Assembly (NCBI GenBank): GCA_910576865.1
Contig: CAJTKE010000003.1
Location: 1-64,000, forward strand
DNA from: an uncultured Oscillibacter sp.
GTDB taxonomy: Bacteria; Bacillota; Clostridia; Oscillospirales; Oscillospiraceae
Direction: 5' to 3'
Length of the DNA stretch: 64,000 nt
This document shows, piece by piece, positions 16,005-25,604 of this stretch. The notes beneath the pieces were generated by a model. The model ran no database searches. It saw only the letters and a list, made by a program, of their open reading frames with translations, and was not told the origin of the DNA. The translations under genes and the position numbers were made by a program. Every line of letters starts with the position of its first letter. Within the stretch, counting starts at the first letter, position 1.

Positions 16005-17309
16005 TCACTCCTCCAGGCCCTCCAGATAGTGGACGAACTGCTGGGCCGTCCGGCCGGAGAAGCCGCCGTGGCGGACCTCCCAGGCGTTGGCCTTCACCGC
16101 CAGCTCCTTTTCGTCCATCCGGATGCCCTGCCGCTCCGCCAGGGCCTTGACGATGGCCTGGAACTCCTTGGGGCTGGGGGCGTTGTAGTTGATGGTCACG
16201 CCGAACCGGGCCGCCAGGGACAGCTTTTCCTCCATGGTGTCGGAGCGGTGGATGTCCCCGTGGTGTTCCATGTCCTGCCGGTCATTCCAGGTCTCCCGGA
16301 CAAGATGCCGCCGGTTGGAGGTGGCGTAGATCAGCACGTTCTCCGGCCGGGTCTCCACGCCGCCCTCGATGACGGCCTTGAGGAACTTGTACTCCACCTC
16401 GTTCTCCTCGAAGGAGAGGTCGTCGATGAAGATGACGAAGCGGTAGTTCCGGTTCTTGATCTCCCCCAGAATGCGGGAGAGCTCCCCGAACTGGTGCTTG
16501 TAAATCTCGATCATCCGGAGGCCCTGGTCGTAATACTCGTTGATGAGGGCTTTCACGCTGGTGGATTTTCCCGTGCCCGCGTCGCCGTAGAGCAGGACGT
16601 TGTTGGCGTGCTTCCCGGAGAGGAACGCCTCCGTGTTCCGGCGGAGCTCCGCCTTCTGCCGCTCGTAGCCCAAAAGGTCCTCCAGCCGCACGCCGTCCAC
16701 GTTGCTGATGGGCAGAAACTCCAGCCCCTCGTCCTCCCGCCGGATGCGGAAGGCCCGGTTCATGGCGAAGACGCCGTAGCCGTACTGCCGATAGTAGTCT
16801 GTCACCAGACGAAACATCTCATGCCCGTTTTCCGCCTCCGCCAGGGACCGGCGGAGGGCCCGGACCTGGGCGCTGACATCCCGGTTGTAGGTCCGCTCCC
16901 GCTTGGGGATGGCGTGGTAGTCCGTGAGGATGGAGAAGCAGTCCGTCAGCAGGTACTGCTCCAGAAAGGAGAAGTCGTAATGGAAGAGCTGGTAAAAGAC
17001 GGCGAAGTCGTTTTCCGCGAAGCGGTTCACGCTGCCGCCCTCGGTGGCCCCCGTCCGCTCACAGGTGCGGGTGAAGGAGTTGTCGTTGGTCATCAGCACC
17101 CAGGTGAGACAGCACTGCCAGAGGTTCTCGTCAAAGCCGCAGGCGGTGGAGAGGTCCAGAATGCGCTTGACCTCCGCGTTGGTCCGCTGGAGCAGGGGCT
17201 CCTTGGCGCCGCCGTTCCTGCAGTCCCGGATGATGTCCGCCAGCCGGACCAGGATGCTGTCCGGCCCCAAGTCGCTGTAAAGAATGAGGTGGGGAAGAAT
17301 ACGGTTCAT
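16005..17309 (-). CDS. DUF815 family AAA+ ATPase
   Basis: A 434-residue protein. The N-terminal 200 residues are helical; the AAA+ core follows with Walker A LLYGDAGTGKSTSVKALI near residue 245, Walker B FVIFIDDLSFEE, and a sensor region VLIYATSNRRHLVRETW. These are the diagnostic DUF815 stretches. The physiological role of the family is not established. Start at 17309 is set by a GGAAAGGA ribosome site. It stands alone, downstream of and co-directional with the ilv operon but separated by a hairpin terminator. Confidence 0.88.
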   Translation of the reverse strand: MNRILPHLILYSDLGPDSILVRLADIIRDCRNGGAKEPLLQRTNAEVKRILDLSTACGFDENLWQCCLTWVLMTNDNSFTRTCERTGATEGGSVNRFAENDFAVFYQLFHYDFSFLEQYLLTDCFSILTDYHAIPKRERTYNRDVSAQVRALRRSLAEAENGHEMFRLVTDYYRQYGYGVFAMNRAFRIRREDEGLEFLPISNVDGVRLEDLLGYERQKAELRRNTEAFLSGKHANNVLLYGDAGTGKSTSVKALINEYYDQGLRMIEIYKHQFGELSRILGEIKNRNYRFVIFIDDLSFEENEVEYKFLKAVIEGGVETRPENVLIYATSNRRHLVRETWNDRQDMEHHGDIHRSDTMEEKLSLAARFGVTINYNAPSPKEFQAIVKALAERQGIRMDEKELAVKANAWEVRHGGFSGRTAQQFVHYLEGLEE

Positions 17310-17331
17310 GGTGTCAGTCCTTTCCTGCCGG

Positions 17332-17363
17332 AAAGCCGCCGTCTCCGGGGAGGCGGCGGCTTT
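17332..17363 (-). terminator. Hairpin terminator between the ilv operon and DUF815
   Basis: 15-bp stem (17332-17346 with 17349-17363) starting AAAGCCGCC. The T-tract on the minus strand is short, so termination may be partial. Confidence 0.55.
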
Positions 17364-17374
17364 CGCGCGTAGAA

Positions 17375-17464
17375 TCAGTTGGAGGCGGTATCGGGATCGG
17401 TGTCGTCGCCCCTCGTCGGAGCAAAGTCCGCTCGATTCGGAACGCCCTTGCGGGCATTCCTCAT
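17375..17464 (-). CDS. 29-codon ORF ending in a copy of the IlvC C-terminus
   Basis: Starts at ATG 17464 with AAGGGAG upstream and ends with GDDTDPDTASN-stop, exactly the last eleven residues of IlvC. Over 38 nt the two copies (17375-17412 and 17526-17563) differ at five positions, all third codon positions. The first half (MRNARKGVPNRADFAPTR) lies on a GC hairpin-rich stretch that resembles a dispersed intergenic repeat. It may be a remnant left by duplication or repeat insertion at the ilvC end, or a translated small peptide. I cannot decide which. Confidence 0.4.
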   Translation of the reverse strand: MRNARKGVPNRADFAPTRGDDTDPDTASN

Positions 17465-17525
17465 GGCGCTCCCTTGCTCCTCCTCTCCGCCCGCGAACCA
17501 CTTCGTTGGGTTCGCGCGCGGTATT

Positions 17526-18525
<1,000 letters not shown>

Positions 18526-18545
<20 letters not shown>

Positions 18546-19092
18546 ATTCGTATTCCTCCTTCAGTTTGCTCTCGTCATATATCGTGCTACGCCCTCTCTC
18601 GATGGCGATAGTACCGGTTTTCGCGATTTCCAGAATGCCGAAGTCCTCCAGCATCTGAATGAGCGCCGCGTTCTTGCTCTGGGAGCCGAAGACCCAGACC
18701 GTCAGGGACTCCTTGTCCACGTCGATGATGTGGCCCCGGAAGATGTTGGCCAGCTGGATGATCTCGTCCCGGCTTCCGTGGTCCGTGGCCCGGACCTTGA
18801 TGAGGGCGATCTCCCGGCGGATGCAGGTCTCCTCGTCGAAAATCTTCACCGCCTGGACCCCCAGCAGCCGCCGGCACTGGGTGGCCAGCTGGTTCGCCAC
18901 CAGCTCGTCCGCCATGAGCTCGATGGAGATGCGGGCGGTGTGGGGACGGTCCGTGGCCCCGGAGACGATGGACTCGATGTTGTACCCCTTCCGGGAGAAG
19001 AGCCGGGCCACCTGGCTGAGGATGCCGGGGGTGTCCTCCGTCAGGATGCAGAGGGTGTAGAGCTTCTTCACCGTGTCCCATTGCTTTCTCAT
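18526..19092 (-). CDS. ilvN: Acetolactate synthase small (regulatory) subunit, copy 1
   Basis: A 188-residue regulatory subunit. An ACT domain at residues 9-80 (LYTLCILTEDTPGILSQVARLFSRKGYNIES) senses valine; the C-terminal domain (ALIKVRATDHGSRDEIIQLANIFRGHI) follows. It overlaps the catalytic subunit gene by 4 nt, so expression is coupled. It is 27 residues longer at the C-terminus than the second IlvN in the operon. Confidence 0.94.
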
Positions 19093-20807
19093 GACTCTCC
19101 TCCTTCGCTCAGCAGGAAATCCGTGATCTCGGACCCGGAGGCCACCATGGGCCGGACCATCTCGTCAATGTCCAGCCGGCAGTCGATGACCGCGGGCTCC
19201 CGAACCGCCAGGGCCTGGGCCAGGGCCTTCTCCATGTCCTCCTTGCTCTCCACCCGGAAGCCCCGGATGCCGTAAGCCTCCGCCAGCTTCACGAAGTCCG
19301 GCCCCCGGTCCAGGGTGGTCTCGGAGTAGCGCCCGCCGTAGATGAGGCTCTGCCACTGGCGGACCATGCCCAACGTGCCGTTGTTGAAGACCACGGTGAT
19401 GATGGGCAGGCCGTAATGCTGGACCGTGGCCAGCTCGTGGCAGTTCATGCGGAAGCAGCCGTCGCCGGTGATATGGAAAACCCGCTTGGACCGGTGGGCC
19501 GTCTGGGCCCCGATGGCGGCCCCCAGGCCGAAGCCCATGGTGCCGAAGCCGCCGGAGGTCAGCATCTGGCCGGGATACTGGAAGTGGAGGTACTTGATGG
19601 CCCACATCTGGTGCTGGCCCACGTCGGTGGCCACCACGGCGTCCTCGGGCATCTGGACCCGGATGGTCTCCAGCACCTGCTGGGGGGTCAGGTGGTCGCT
19701 GTCCTCGGCAACAGACGGGGCCCGGAGGGGCAGGATGTGGGCCTTCCAGTCGCTGTGGTCATATTGGGGCAGCTTCTCGTTCAGCATGGCCAGGACCTTC
19801 CGGGCGGAGCCGATGATGTGGTGGTCCGTCAGGACGTTTTTGTCAATCTCCGCCCGGTCGATGTCGATCTGGACGATCTTGGCCTGCCGGGCGAAGGTGG
19901 CGGGGTTCAGGGCCACCCGGTCGGAGAAGCGGCAGCCCACGGCGATGAGCAGGTCGCACTCGTCGCAGGCGGTGTTGGAGGCCTTGGACCCGTGCATGCC
20001 GATCATGCCCGTGGTCAGGGGGTGGCTGCCGGAGAAGCCGCCGCCGCCCATGAGGCTGATGGCCACCGGGGCGTCCAGCTTCTCGGCGAACTCCTTGAAC
20101 TCCCGGTCCGCCCGGCCCAGCACCACGCCGCCGCCGCAGATGACGAAGGGCTTTTCCGCCTGGGCGATCATGTCCAGGAGGATGTCCACGTCCTCCTGGT
20201 TCGGCGTGGGCTTTTTCAGCTCGTGGTCCCGGTTCAGCTCCCGCATCCCGGCGCAGCCCCGGTTCTCCCGCCAGGGGACGAACTCGTAGTCAATCTCCAC
20301 CTTGGGCATGGTCACGTCCTTCAGAAAGTCGATGAGTACCGGTCCCGGCCGGCCGTTGGCGGCCACGGCGAAGGCCTGCCGCATGACGGCGGGAATGGTA
20401 TTCGCGTCCCGGACCAGGAAGGTGGCCTTCGTGATGGGCATGGCGATGCCGGTGATGTCCACCTCCTGGAAGGCGTCCTTGCCCAGGGTGGCCTCGGTGA
20501 CGTTGCAGGTGATGAAGACCACCGGGGAGGAATCCAGGTGCGCCGTGGCGATGCCGGTGGTCAGGTTGGTGGCCCCGGGGCCGGAGGTGGCGAAGCACAC
20601 GCCGACCTTTCCGGTGGACCGGGCGTAGCCGTCCGCCGCGTGGGCCGCGCCCTGCTCGTGGGCGGTGAGGACGTGGCGGATCTTGTCCTTGTAACGGTAC
20701 AGCTCGTCATAGACGTTCAGGATGGTGCCGCCGGGGTAGCCGAAGACGGTGTCCACCTCCTGCTCCAGCAGGCACTCCATGATGGCGGCTGTCGCTCTGA
20801 TTTTCAC
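19089..20807 (-). CDS. ilvB: Acetolactate synthase large (catalytic) subunit, copy 1
   Basis: A 572-residue ThDP enzyme that condenses two pyruvates, or pyruvate and 2-oxobutyrate. Domain order is PYR, FAD-binding and PP. Visible residues include the catalytic Glu in LTAHEQGAAHAADGYAR, the GPGATNLTTGIATA loop and the ThDP motif GDGCFRMN...NN in the PP domain (GDG...FNNGTLGMVRQWQ). It forms the biosynthetic holoenzyme with the overlapping small subunit. Confidence 0.95.
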   Translation of the reverse strand: MKIRATAAIMECLLEQEVDTVFGYPGGTILNVYDELYRYKDKIRHVLTAHEQGAAHAADGYARSTGKVGVCFATSGPGATNLTTGIATAHLDSSPVVFITCNVTEATLGKDAFQEVDITGIAMPITKATFLVRDANTIPAVMRQAFAVAANGRPGPVLIDFLKDVTMPKVEIDYEFVPWRENRGCAGMRELNRDHELKKPTPNQEDVDILLDMIAQAEKPFVICGGGVVLGRADREFKEFAEKLDAPVAISLMGGGGFSGSHPLTTGMIGMHGSKASNTACDECDLLIAVGCRFSDRVALNPATFARQAKIVQIDIDRAEIDKNVLTDHHIIGSARKVLAMLNEKLPQYDHSDWKAHILPLRAPSVAEDSDHLTPQQVLETIRVQMPEDAVVATDVGQHQMWAIKYLHFQYPGQMLTSGGFGTMGFGLGAAIGAQTAHRSKRVFHITGDGCFRMNCHELATVQHYGLPIITVVFNNGTLGMVRQWQSLIYGGRYSETTLDRGPDFVKLAEAYGIRGFRVESKEDMEKALAQALAVREPAVIDCRLDIDEMVRPMVASGSEITDFLLSEGGES

Positions 20808-20867
20808 ATGCTCTCCTCCTTGCGCCGGGGCGGGTTTTCCGGGCCCCGGCCGGTTGTGGGTTCCCGC

Positions 20868-21290
20868 TTACAGGAATTTGAAAAGGTTCAGACCGATGTC
20901 CGGGTCGAACCGCCGGTCCACCTGACCGTCGATGACCTGCATCACCAGCTCGCAGGTGGCGCTGACCTCAGCGCGGTTCAGGTGCCCGCCGAAGACCTCC
21001 CCCTTCTCATTGCCCGCGCTGATGTGCAGGTGGCAGTAGGGCCTGCCCTCCATGGTGTTCACCGTCCCCGTCAGGGAGACGATCTCAAAGCTGCCCTGAA
21101 ACTCGTTGGAGAGGTACTCCTTCTCCTCCGTCTTGAAGACCCCCGCCGTGAAGCGGTTCACGGCCCCCAGGGCCCGGACGCTGGCCAGGGCGATCCTCTC
21201 CCTGGACACCAGCTCCATCACCTGCTCCACGATCTCCTCGCCCTTGTCGATCCGGGCGACGACGGTGTCTCCAAATCTTCTGTACTCCAT
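20868..21290 (-). CDS. PPC (DUF296) domain protein
   Basis: A 140-residue single-domain protein. The PPC fold is shown by GEEIVEQVMELVSRERIALASVRALGAV, the YLSNEFQGSFEIVSLTGTV strand and the invariant HLHISAGNEKGEVFGGHLNRAEVSATCELVM segment. In plants the fold is attached to AT-hook DNA-binding proteins; stand-alone bacterial ones are trimers of unknown function. Its place between two acetolactate synthase pairs suggests a role tied to the operon, but that is only context. Confidence 0.88.
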   Translation of the reverse strand: MEYRRFGDTVVARIDKGEEIVEQVMELVSRERIALASVRALGAVNRFTAGVFKTEEKEYLSNEFQGSFEIVSLTGTVNTMEGRPYCHLHISAGNEKGEVFGGHLNRAEVSATCELVMQVIDGQVDRRFDPDIGLNLFKFL

Positions 21291-21308
21291 AGCCCCGTCT
21301 CCTTGTTT

Positions 21309-21683
21309 TTATTTCCAGATTTTCACCGCGCCCGGGTTCTCCGCGAGGCAGAGGTCCCGCAGCGTTTCCAGCTCCTCCGTGTGGTCCTCCAGGGGGTCCT
21401 CATACTCCAGGACGGCGGCGACGGACAGCTCGAAGCCCTCCTCGCCGTGCTGCTTCCAGAGCTCCTGGAGGCGCTTGTTGGGGTGCAGGCCCCCGGAGAG
21501 CTTGGCCCGGATGCTGTTGAATCCGGCCTGGGTGTCCCCGGCGGGGCCCAGGAAGGTCTCCCCGGTCTCTTTGCACCGGAGGGAGATCACGCCCATCTCC
21601 GGGCGGCGGTTCTTCCACTCCTCCGTCAGGGCTTTCTTCCGCGTTTTATCCATATAATGGTACTTACTCCGTAATCTCGTCAA
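21309..21683 (-). CDS. GIY-YIG-like small protein
   Basis: A 124-residue protein that starts at a TTG overlapping the stop of the upstream ilvN by 4 nt, with GGAGG 6 nt before it. A later ATG (21653) is the alternative. The core is GVISLRCKETGETFLGPAGDTQAGFNSIRAKL, HPNKRLQELWKQHGEEGFELSVAAVLEYED, which resembles the short, degenerate GIY-YIG nuclease-like proteins common in gut Clostridia. The catalytic Tyr, Arg and Glu are not clearly conserved, so nuclease activity is doubtful. Its role in a branched-chain amino acid operon is unexplained. Confidence 0.6.
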   Translation of the reverse strand: MTRLRSKYHYMDKTRKKALTEEWKNRRPEMGVISLRCKETGETFLGPAGDTQAGFNSIRAKLSGGLHPNKRLQELWKQHGEEGFELSVAAVLEYEDPLEDHTEELETLRDLCLAENPGAVKIWK

Positions 21684-22165
21684 ATTTTTCCTCCGCCCTT
21701 CTGCAGGGCGATGACGCCCGTCCGGGCAACTTCCAGAATGTTGAAGGGGCGCATCATGTCCTCGAACACGTCCACCCGCTCCGGGGTGTCGGAGATCTCC
21801 AGGGTCATGGAGGTGGGGGAGATGTCCGCCGCCTTGGCTCCGCAGATGTTGCAGATGGTCATGATGTGTTCCCGGTTGTTTTTGTTGGCGCTGACCTTGA
21901 TCAGCATCAGCTCCCGGCCGATCTTGCTCCCCTCGTCCAGGGTCCGGACCTTGATGACCTCGATGAGCTTGTTCAGCTGTTTTTCCACCTGCTCCACCAC
22001 GCTGTTCCCGTTGTCCACAATGATGGTCATCCGGGACAGGGACGGGTCGTCCGTCACGCCCACAGCCAGGGAGTCGATGTTGAAGGCCCGGCGGGAAAAG
22101 AGGCTGGCCACCCGGTTCAAAACGCCCGCCCGGTTCTCCACCAGGACGGATATGGTCTGTTTCAT
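21680..22165 (-). CDS. ilvN: Acetolactate synthase small subunit, copy 2
   Basis: A 161-residue regulatory subunit with an N-terminal ACT domain (TISVLVENRAGVLNRVASLFSRRAFNIDSL) and the C-terminal domain (LMLIKVSANKNNREHIMTICNICGAKAADI). The length is that of the common IlvH/IlvN type. Ribosome site AGGGAGGAG. It pairs with the preceding ilvB at 22183-23814 (17-nt gap). Confidence 0.94.
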   Translation of the reverse strand: MKQTISVLVENRAGVLNRVASLFSRRAFNIDSLAVGVTDDPSLSRMTIIVDNGNSVVEQVEKQLNKLIEVIKVRTLDEGSKIGRELMLIKVSANKNNREHIMTICNICGAKAADISPTSMTLEISDTPERVDVFEDMMRPFNILEVARTGVIALQKGGGKI

Positions 22166-22182
22166 CGTTCGCTCCTCCCTTT

Positions 22183-23814
22183 TCAATCCGTGGTCTTCCA
22201 CTCGGGGCTGACCTCCGCGATGAGGAGGCAGGGGCCCTCTTTCGACAGGAAGCGGTCCAGGGTCTCCTCCACCTTCCCCTCGTCCCGGAGGGTCATGCCG
22301 GGAATGCCGTAGGCGGCGGCGATGGCGGCGAAGTCCGGGTCCCCGTCCAGCCGCACGCCGAAGGGCCCGTGGTAGGGCTCCCTGCTCTGGATCTGGTTCA
22401 CAAGGCCCAGGACGCCGTTGCGGAGCAGGACGATCTTCAGATCGAACTCGTGGGCCTTCACCGCGGCCAGCTCGTTCATGGACATCTGGAAGGACCCGTC
22501 GCCGCAGACGGCCACCACCTGCCTCGACCGCCGGGCGGTCTTCACGCCGATGGCGCAGGGAATGGCGTAGCCCATGGTGCCCAAGCCCCCGCTGGTGAGA
22601 AAGCGGGCCCCCTTGAGCCGCAGGTGCTTGCAGGCCCAGATCTGATTCTGCCCCACGTCCACGCAGACGGCGGCGTCCTCCTTCAGGCGCTCGCCCAGGA
22701 GGCGCAGCAGCCGCCCGGGAAACACGTACCCCTCCTTCGCGGGATAGCCCCGGCCCAGGTTCGTCCGCCGGAGGTCCTGGAGCATCTCCCGCCACTCGCC
22801 GCAGTCCGCCCGGGCCCCCCGCTCCATGAGCTGCCGGAGAATCACCTTGGCGTTCCCCACCAGGGGGAGGGTGGACTGCATGTTCTTCCCGATTTCGGCG
22901 GGGTCCACGTCGATGTGGATGTTGGCCATGCGCTTTTGAATCTCGTCCGGGGAGACGATGGCCCGGTCCGCCACCCGGGTGCCGATCATGATGAGGAGGT
23001 CCGATTTCACCAGGGCCTTGTTGGCCGTGGTGTTTCCGTGGGCCCCGATCATGCCCATGTTCAGGGGGTGCTCCGTGGGCAGGAGGCTGAGGCCCATCAT
23101 CGTCGTCACCACCGGGATGCCGGTGCTTTCCGCGAAGAGGCGCAGTTCCTCCTCCGCGTGGGCCAGGAAGACGCCGCCCCCGGCGCAGATCACCGGCCGC
23201 TGGGCAAGGCCGATGGCCATGGCCACGTTGGCGATCTGCTTGTCGTTGCCCCGGACGCTGGGGTTGTAGCCCCGGATGCGGACCTCCTCGGGGAACTCCA
23301 CGTCCGCCACCAGCTGCTCCTGCACGTCCACGGGAATGTCGATGAGCACCGGGCCGGGCCGGCCCGTGGAGGCGATGTGGAACGCCTCCTTCAAAACCAC
23401 CGGCAGCTGGGCGGCGTCCTTCACCAGATAGCAGTGCTTGGTGAAGGGGGTCACCGCCCCGGTGATGTCCACCTCCTGGAAGATGTCCCGGCCCAGGAGC
23501 CTGGAGGGCACCTGTCCGGTGACCGCCACCAGGGGGATGGAGTCCATATAGGCCGTGGCCACGCCGGTGATGAGGTTCGTGGCCCCCGGGCCGGAGGTGA
23601 CGATGCACACCCCGGTCTTCCCCGTCACCCGGGCGTAGCCGGAGGCCATGTGGCCGGCGTTCTGCTCCGTGCGGACCAGGGTGTAATCGATGTTGGGGTC
23701 CTCCCGCAGGGCGTCGGCGATGGGGCAGATGGTGGCCCCGGCGTAGCCGAAGACCCGTTCCACGCCCTCCCGGGCCAGGCCCTCCATCAAAATCTGCGCG
23801 CCTGTCAGTTCCAT
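22183..23814 (-). CDS. ilvB: Acetolactate synthase large subunit, copy 2
   Basis: A 543-residue ThDP-dependent enzyme, first gene of the operon. Catalytic Glu lies in TLVRTEQNAGHMASGYAR, followed by GPGATNLITGVATAYMDSIP; the ThDP motif is CGDGSFQMSMNELAAV with N...NGVLGLV. The frame is open far upstream, but the ATG at 23814 has GGAAAGGAG and starts at the conserved MELTGAQILMEGL. It differs clearly from copy 1 in sequence, so it is not a recent duplicate. Read after an attenuator and leader peptide. Confidence 0.95.
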   Translation of the reverse strand: MELTGAQILMEGLAREGVERVFGYAGATICPIADALREDPNIDYTLVRTEQNAGHMASGYARVTGKTGVCIVTSGPGATNLITGVATAYMDSIPLVAVTGQVPSRLLGRDIFQEVDITGAVTPFTKHCYLVKDAAQLPVVLKEAFHIASTGRPGPVLIDIPVDVQEQLVADVEFPEEVRIRGYNPSVRGNDKQIANVAMAIGLAQRPVICAGGGVFLAHAEEELRLFAESTGIPVVTTMMGLSLLPTEHPLNMGMIGAHGNTTANKALVKSDLLIMIGTRVADRAIVSPDEIQKRMANIHIDVDPAEIGKNMQSTLPLVGNAKVILRQLMERGARADCGEWREMLQDLRRTNLGRGYPAKEGYVFPGRLLRLLGERLKEDAAVCVDVGQNQIWACKHLRLKGARFLTSGGLGTMGYAIPCAIGVKTARRSRQVVAVCGDGSFQMSMNELAAVKAHEFDLKIVLLRNGVLGLVNQIQSREPYHGPFGVRLDGDPDFAAIAAAYGIPGMTLRDEGKVEETLDRFLSKEGPCLLIAEVSPEWKTTD

Positions 23815-23837
23815 GCTTGCCCGCTCCTTTCCATAGC

Positions 23838-23877
23838 AAAAAGCAAATAAGCCCGTGTCCCTCGTCGGGTCACGGAC
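23838..23877 (-). terminator. Attenuator terminator ahead of ilvB
   Basis: On the minus strand GTCCGTG-A-CCC pairs with GGG-A-CACGGGC (23867-23877 with 23851-23861), followed by TTATTTGCTTTTT. It lies between the leader peptide stop and the ilvB ribosome site, where an amino acid attenuator belongs. Other stems are possible just upstream (GCTTG/CAAGC; a CTTGCAAG palindrome). Confidence 0.65.
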
Positions 23878-23911
23878 TTGCAAGAGTTCCGGTTTTGACG
23901 CTTGCCGGTTT

Positions 23912-24058
23912 TCAAGCGGCTCTCTGGGGGAAACCGCTGATCCCGCCCTTGTTTCGCGCATGACCAAACGCACTATTCTTTTTCGGCACCAAAGCTACCA
24001 GTACCAGAACCAGAATAATGTACAGGCCCAGAATGCTGTTCAGAACGTTTGTCAACAT
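23912..24058 (-). CDS. Leader peptide rich in Ile, Leu and Val (ilv attenuation)
   Basis: A 48-codon ORF starting at ATG 24058 with GGAGGGAACG upstream and a promoter 35 nt before it. Residues 9-26 contain the run ILGLYIILVLVLVALV: thirteen of sixteen residues are Ile, Leu or Val. It ends about 35 nt before the attenuator stem. This is the layout of ilvL/ivbL/ilvB leader peptides, in which ribosome stalling at scarce branched-chain aminoacyl-tRNA prevents the terminator from forming. Firmicute ilv operons are more often controlled by T-box leaders, and no T-box is seen. The hydrophobic run could alternatively be a single membrane helix. Confidence 0.65.
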   Translation of the reverse strand: MLTNVLNSILGLYIILVLVLVALVPKKNSAFGHARNKGGISGFPQRAA

Positions 24059-24092
24059 AGGGCGTTCCCTCCGCCGCTTGTCTTGGTTTGTT

Positions 24093-24121
24093 ATTATACC
24101 GGCCCGTTTCACAAAGCGCAA
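24093..24121 (-). promoter_or_regulatory. Promoter of the ilv operon leader
   Basis: TTGCGC (24121-24116), 17 nt, perfect TATAAT (24098-24093) on the minus strand; predicted start near 24086. Confidence 0.7.
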
Positions 24122-24277
24122 CAAAAAAATCAGAACTCCCTCTTTTTCCGGATGATTTCACGAAGACGGCCGGGCTTTCCCCGCCGTCCTCGTCAAAAAT
24201 GACGGAGCTTTTTCCAGATCCAGGCATCAGACGGTCCCTCTTTTTTGCAGACAACGCCGCCAGGGGGCTTTTCCCTC

Positions 24278-24306
24278 TTGCGTCACGGGGGTCCCGGGAC
24301 TATAAT
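24278..24306 (+). promoter_or_regulatory. Promoter of the SLH-CAP gene
   Basis: TTGCGT (24278-24283), 17 nt, TATAAT (24301-24306), about 28 nt before the ATG. Confidence 0.7.
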
Positions 24307-24334
24307 GGGGGAAACGGAAAGGAGAGATTGCCTC

Positions 24335-25540
24335 ATGAAAAAATTCCTGTCCCTGCTTCTGGCCCTGGCCCTGTGCGCGGGCCTCAGCGTCCCCGCCCTG
24401 GCGGCGGAGTTCTCCGACGTGCCGGGAAGCCACGTCTTCCACGACGCCATCCAGGACTGCGCCGCCAAGGGGATCACCTCTGGCTACAGCGACGGGACCT
24501 TCAAGCCCGCCAACCAGGTCACCCGGGCTCAGTTCTGTGTCATGCTGTCCCGGGCCTTCTACCCGGAGGCCGTCACGAAGAACAGCACGGAGGCCAACAA
24601 GGCCCTGGGCTGGTTCGTCCCCAACACGGAGGCCCTGGCCCAGGCCGGGGCCCTCAAGGACACCAGCTTCGCGTCCAAATACCGGGATGCCGGGACCATG
24701 AACCAGCCCATCACCCGCTATGACATGGCCCGGCTCATGACCAACATCATGGCTCAGAAGGGCTCCACCGCCGGCGAGGCGGAAAAAACCGCCGCCGCTG
24801 AAAAGATCGCCGACTGGTCCGCGATTCACGCCGAATACCGGGACGCCGTGGCCAACGTCTACGCCCTGGGCATCATCGGGGGATACTCCGACGGGACCTT
24901 CACCGGCACGAACGTCATGAACCGGGGCCAGGGCTGCGTGGTGATCTACCGCATGGCCCAGTATATGGAGAAGTCCGGCGAAACCCCGGCGGAGACGCCG
25001 AAGGCCCCGGAGAAGACTCCCGAGAAAACCCCCGATCCCCAGCCCTCCAAGCCCGAGACCACGCCGGAGGAGGCCGACGAGAAGACGCCCGCCGAAACCC
25101 CGTCCAATCCGGAGCCCTCCCCCGCTCCCACCGAGACCCCCGCCCCCAGCGGCACGGACCTCCAGTCCATGCGCCAGGGCGTGCTGGACTTGGTCAACGC
25201 CGAACGGGCCAAGGCGGGCAAGTCCCCCCTGTCCCTGAACAGCGCCCTGTGCGACGTGGCCCAGCTCCGGGCGGAGGAGATCGTCCAGTCCTTCTCCCAC
25301 ACCCGGCCCAACGGGACCAGCTGCTTCACCGCCATTCAGGAGGCGGGCATCTCCTACGGCGCCCTGGGCGAGAACATCGCCGCCGGGCAGAGTACCCCCG
25401 CCTCCGTCATGGACTCCTGGATGAACTCCGACGGCCACCGGGCCAACATCCTCAGCGGGGACTTCAGCTCCATCGGCATCGGCTACGTCAAAGCCCCCTC
25501 CGGCTACGGCCACTACTGGGTGCAGATGTTCCTGGGCTGA
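24335..25540 (+). CDS. Secreted SLH-anchored CAP (SCP/PR-1) domain protein
   Basis: A 401-residue exported protein. Signal peptide MKKFLSLLLALALCAGL...ALA (1-24); three SLH repeats (FSDVPGSHVFHDAIQDCAAKG with SGYSDGTFKP; a diverged second; GIIGGYSDGTF in the third) to about residue 210; a Pro/Glu/Thr-rich linker of about 55 residues (APEKTPEKTPDPQPSKPETT-like); then a CAP domain from about 272 to the end (VLDLVNAERAKAGKSPL, FSHTRPNGTS, LGENIAAGQ, GHRANIL, YWVQMFLG). SLH repeats hold it to the cell wall; bacterial CAP domains are mostly of unknown activity. The start at 24335 is fixed by GGAAAGGAG and the promoter at 24278. Confidence 0.92.
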   Translation: MKKFLSLLLALALCAGLSVPALAAEFSDVPGSHVFHDAIQDCAAKGITSGYSDGTFKPANQVTRAQFCVMLSRAFYPEAVTKNSTEANKALGWFVPNTEALAQAGALKDTSFASKYRDAGTMNQPITRYDMARLMTNIMAQKGSTAGEAEKTAAAEKIADWSAIHAEYRDAVANVYALGIIGGYSDGTFTGTNVMNRGQGCVVIYRMAQYMEKSGETPAETPKAPEKTPEKTPDPQPSKPETTPEEADEKTPAETPSNPEPSPAPTETPAPSGTDLQSMRQGVLDLVNAERAKAGKSPLSLNSALCDVAQLRAEEIVQSFSHTRPNGTSCFTAIQEAGISYGALGENIAAGQSTPASVMDSWMNSDGHRANILSGDFSSIGIGYVKAPSGYGHYWVQMFLG

Positions 25541-25560
25541 GCCCTCCGTGTTTCAAATCA

Positions 25561-25589
25561 AAAGGACCGCCCGAGAGGGCGGTCCTTTT
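25561..25589. terminator. Bidirectional terminator between the CAP gene and arcC
   Basis: Stem AAAGGACCGCCC/GGGCGGTCCTTTT with loop GAGA; T-tracts on both strands. Confidence 0.85.
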
Positions 25590-25604
25590 CTCGTGTCTCG
25601 GCTC

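Noticed and set aside
14265..17372. Plus-strand open frame of 1035 codons opposite the sulfite reductase and DUF815 genes
   Set aside because: It is the mirror of GC-rich real genes, with low-complexity Pro/Gly/Leu/His composition, no ribosome site and no family pattern.
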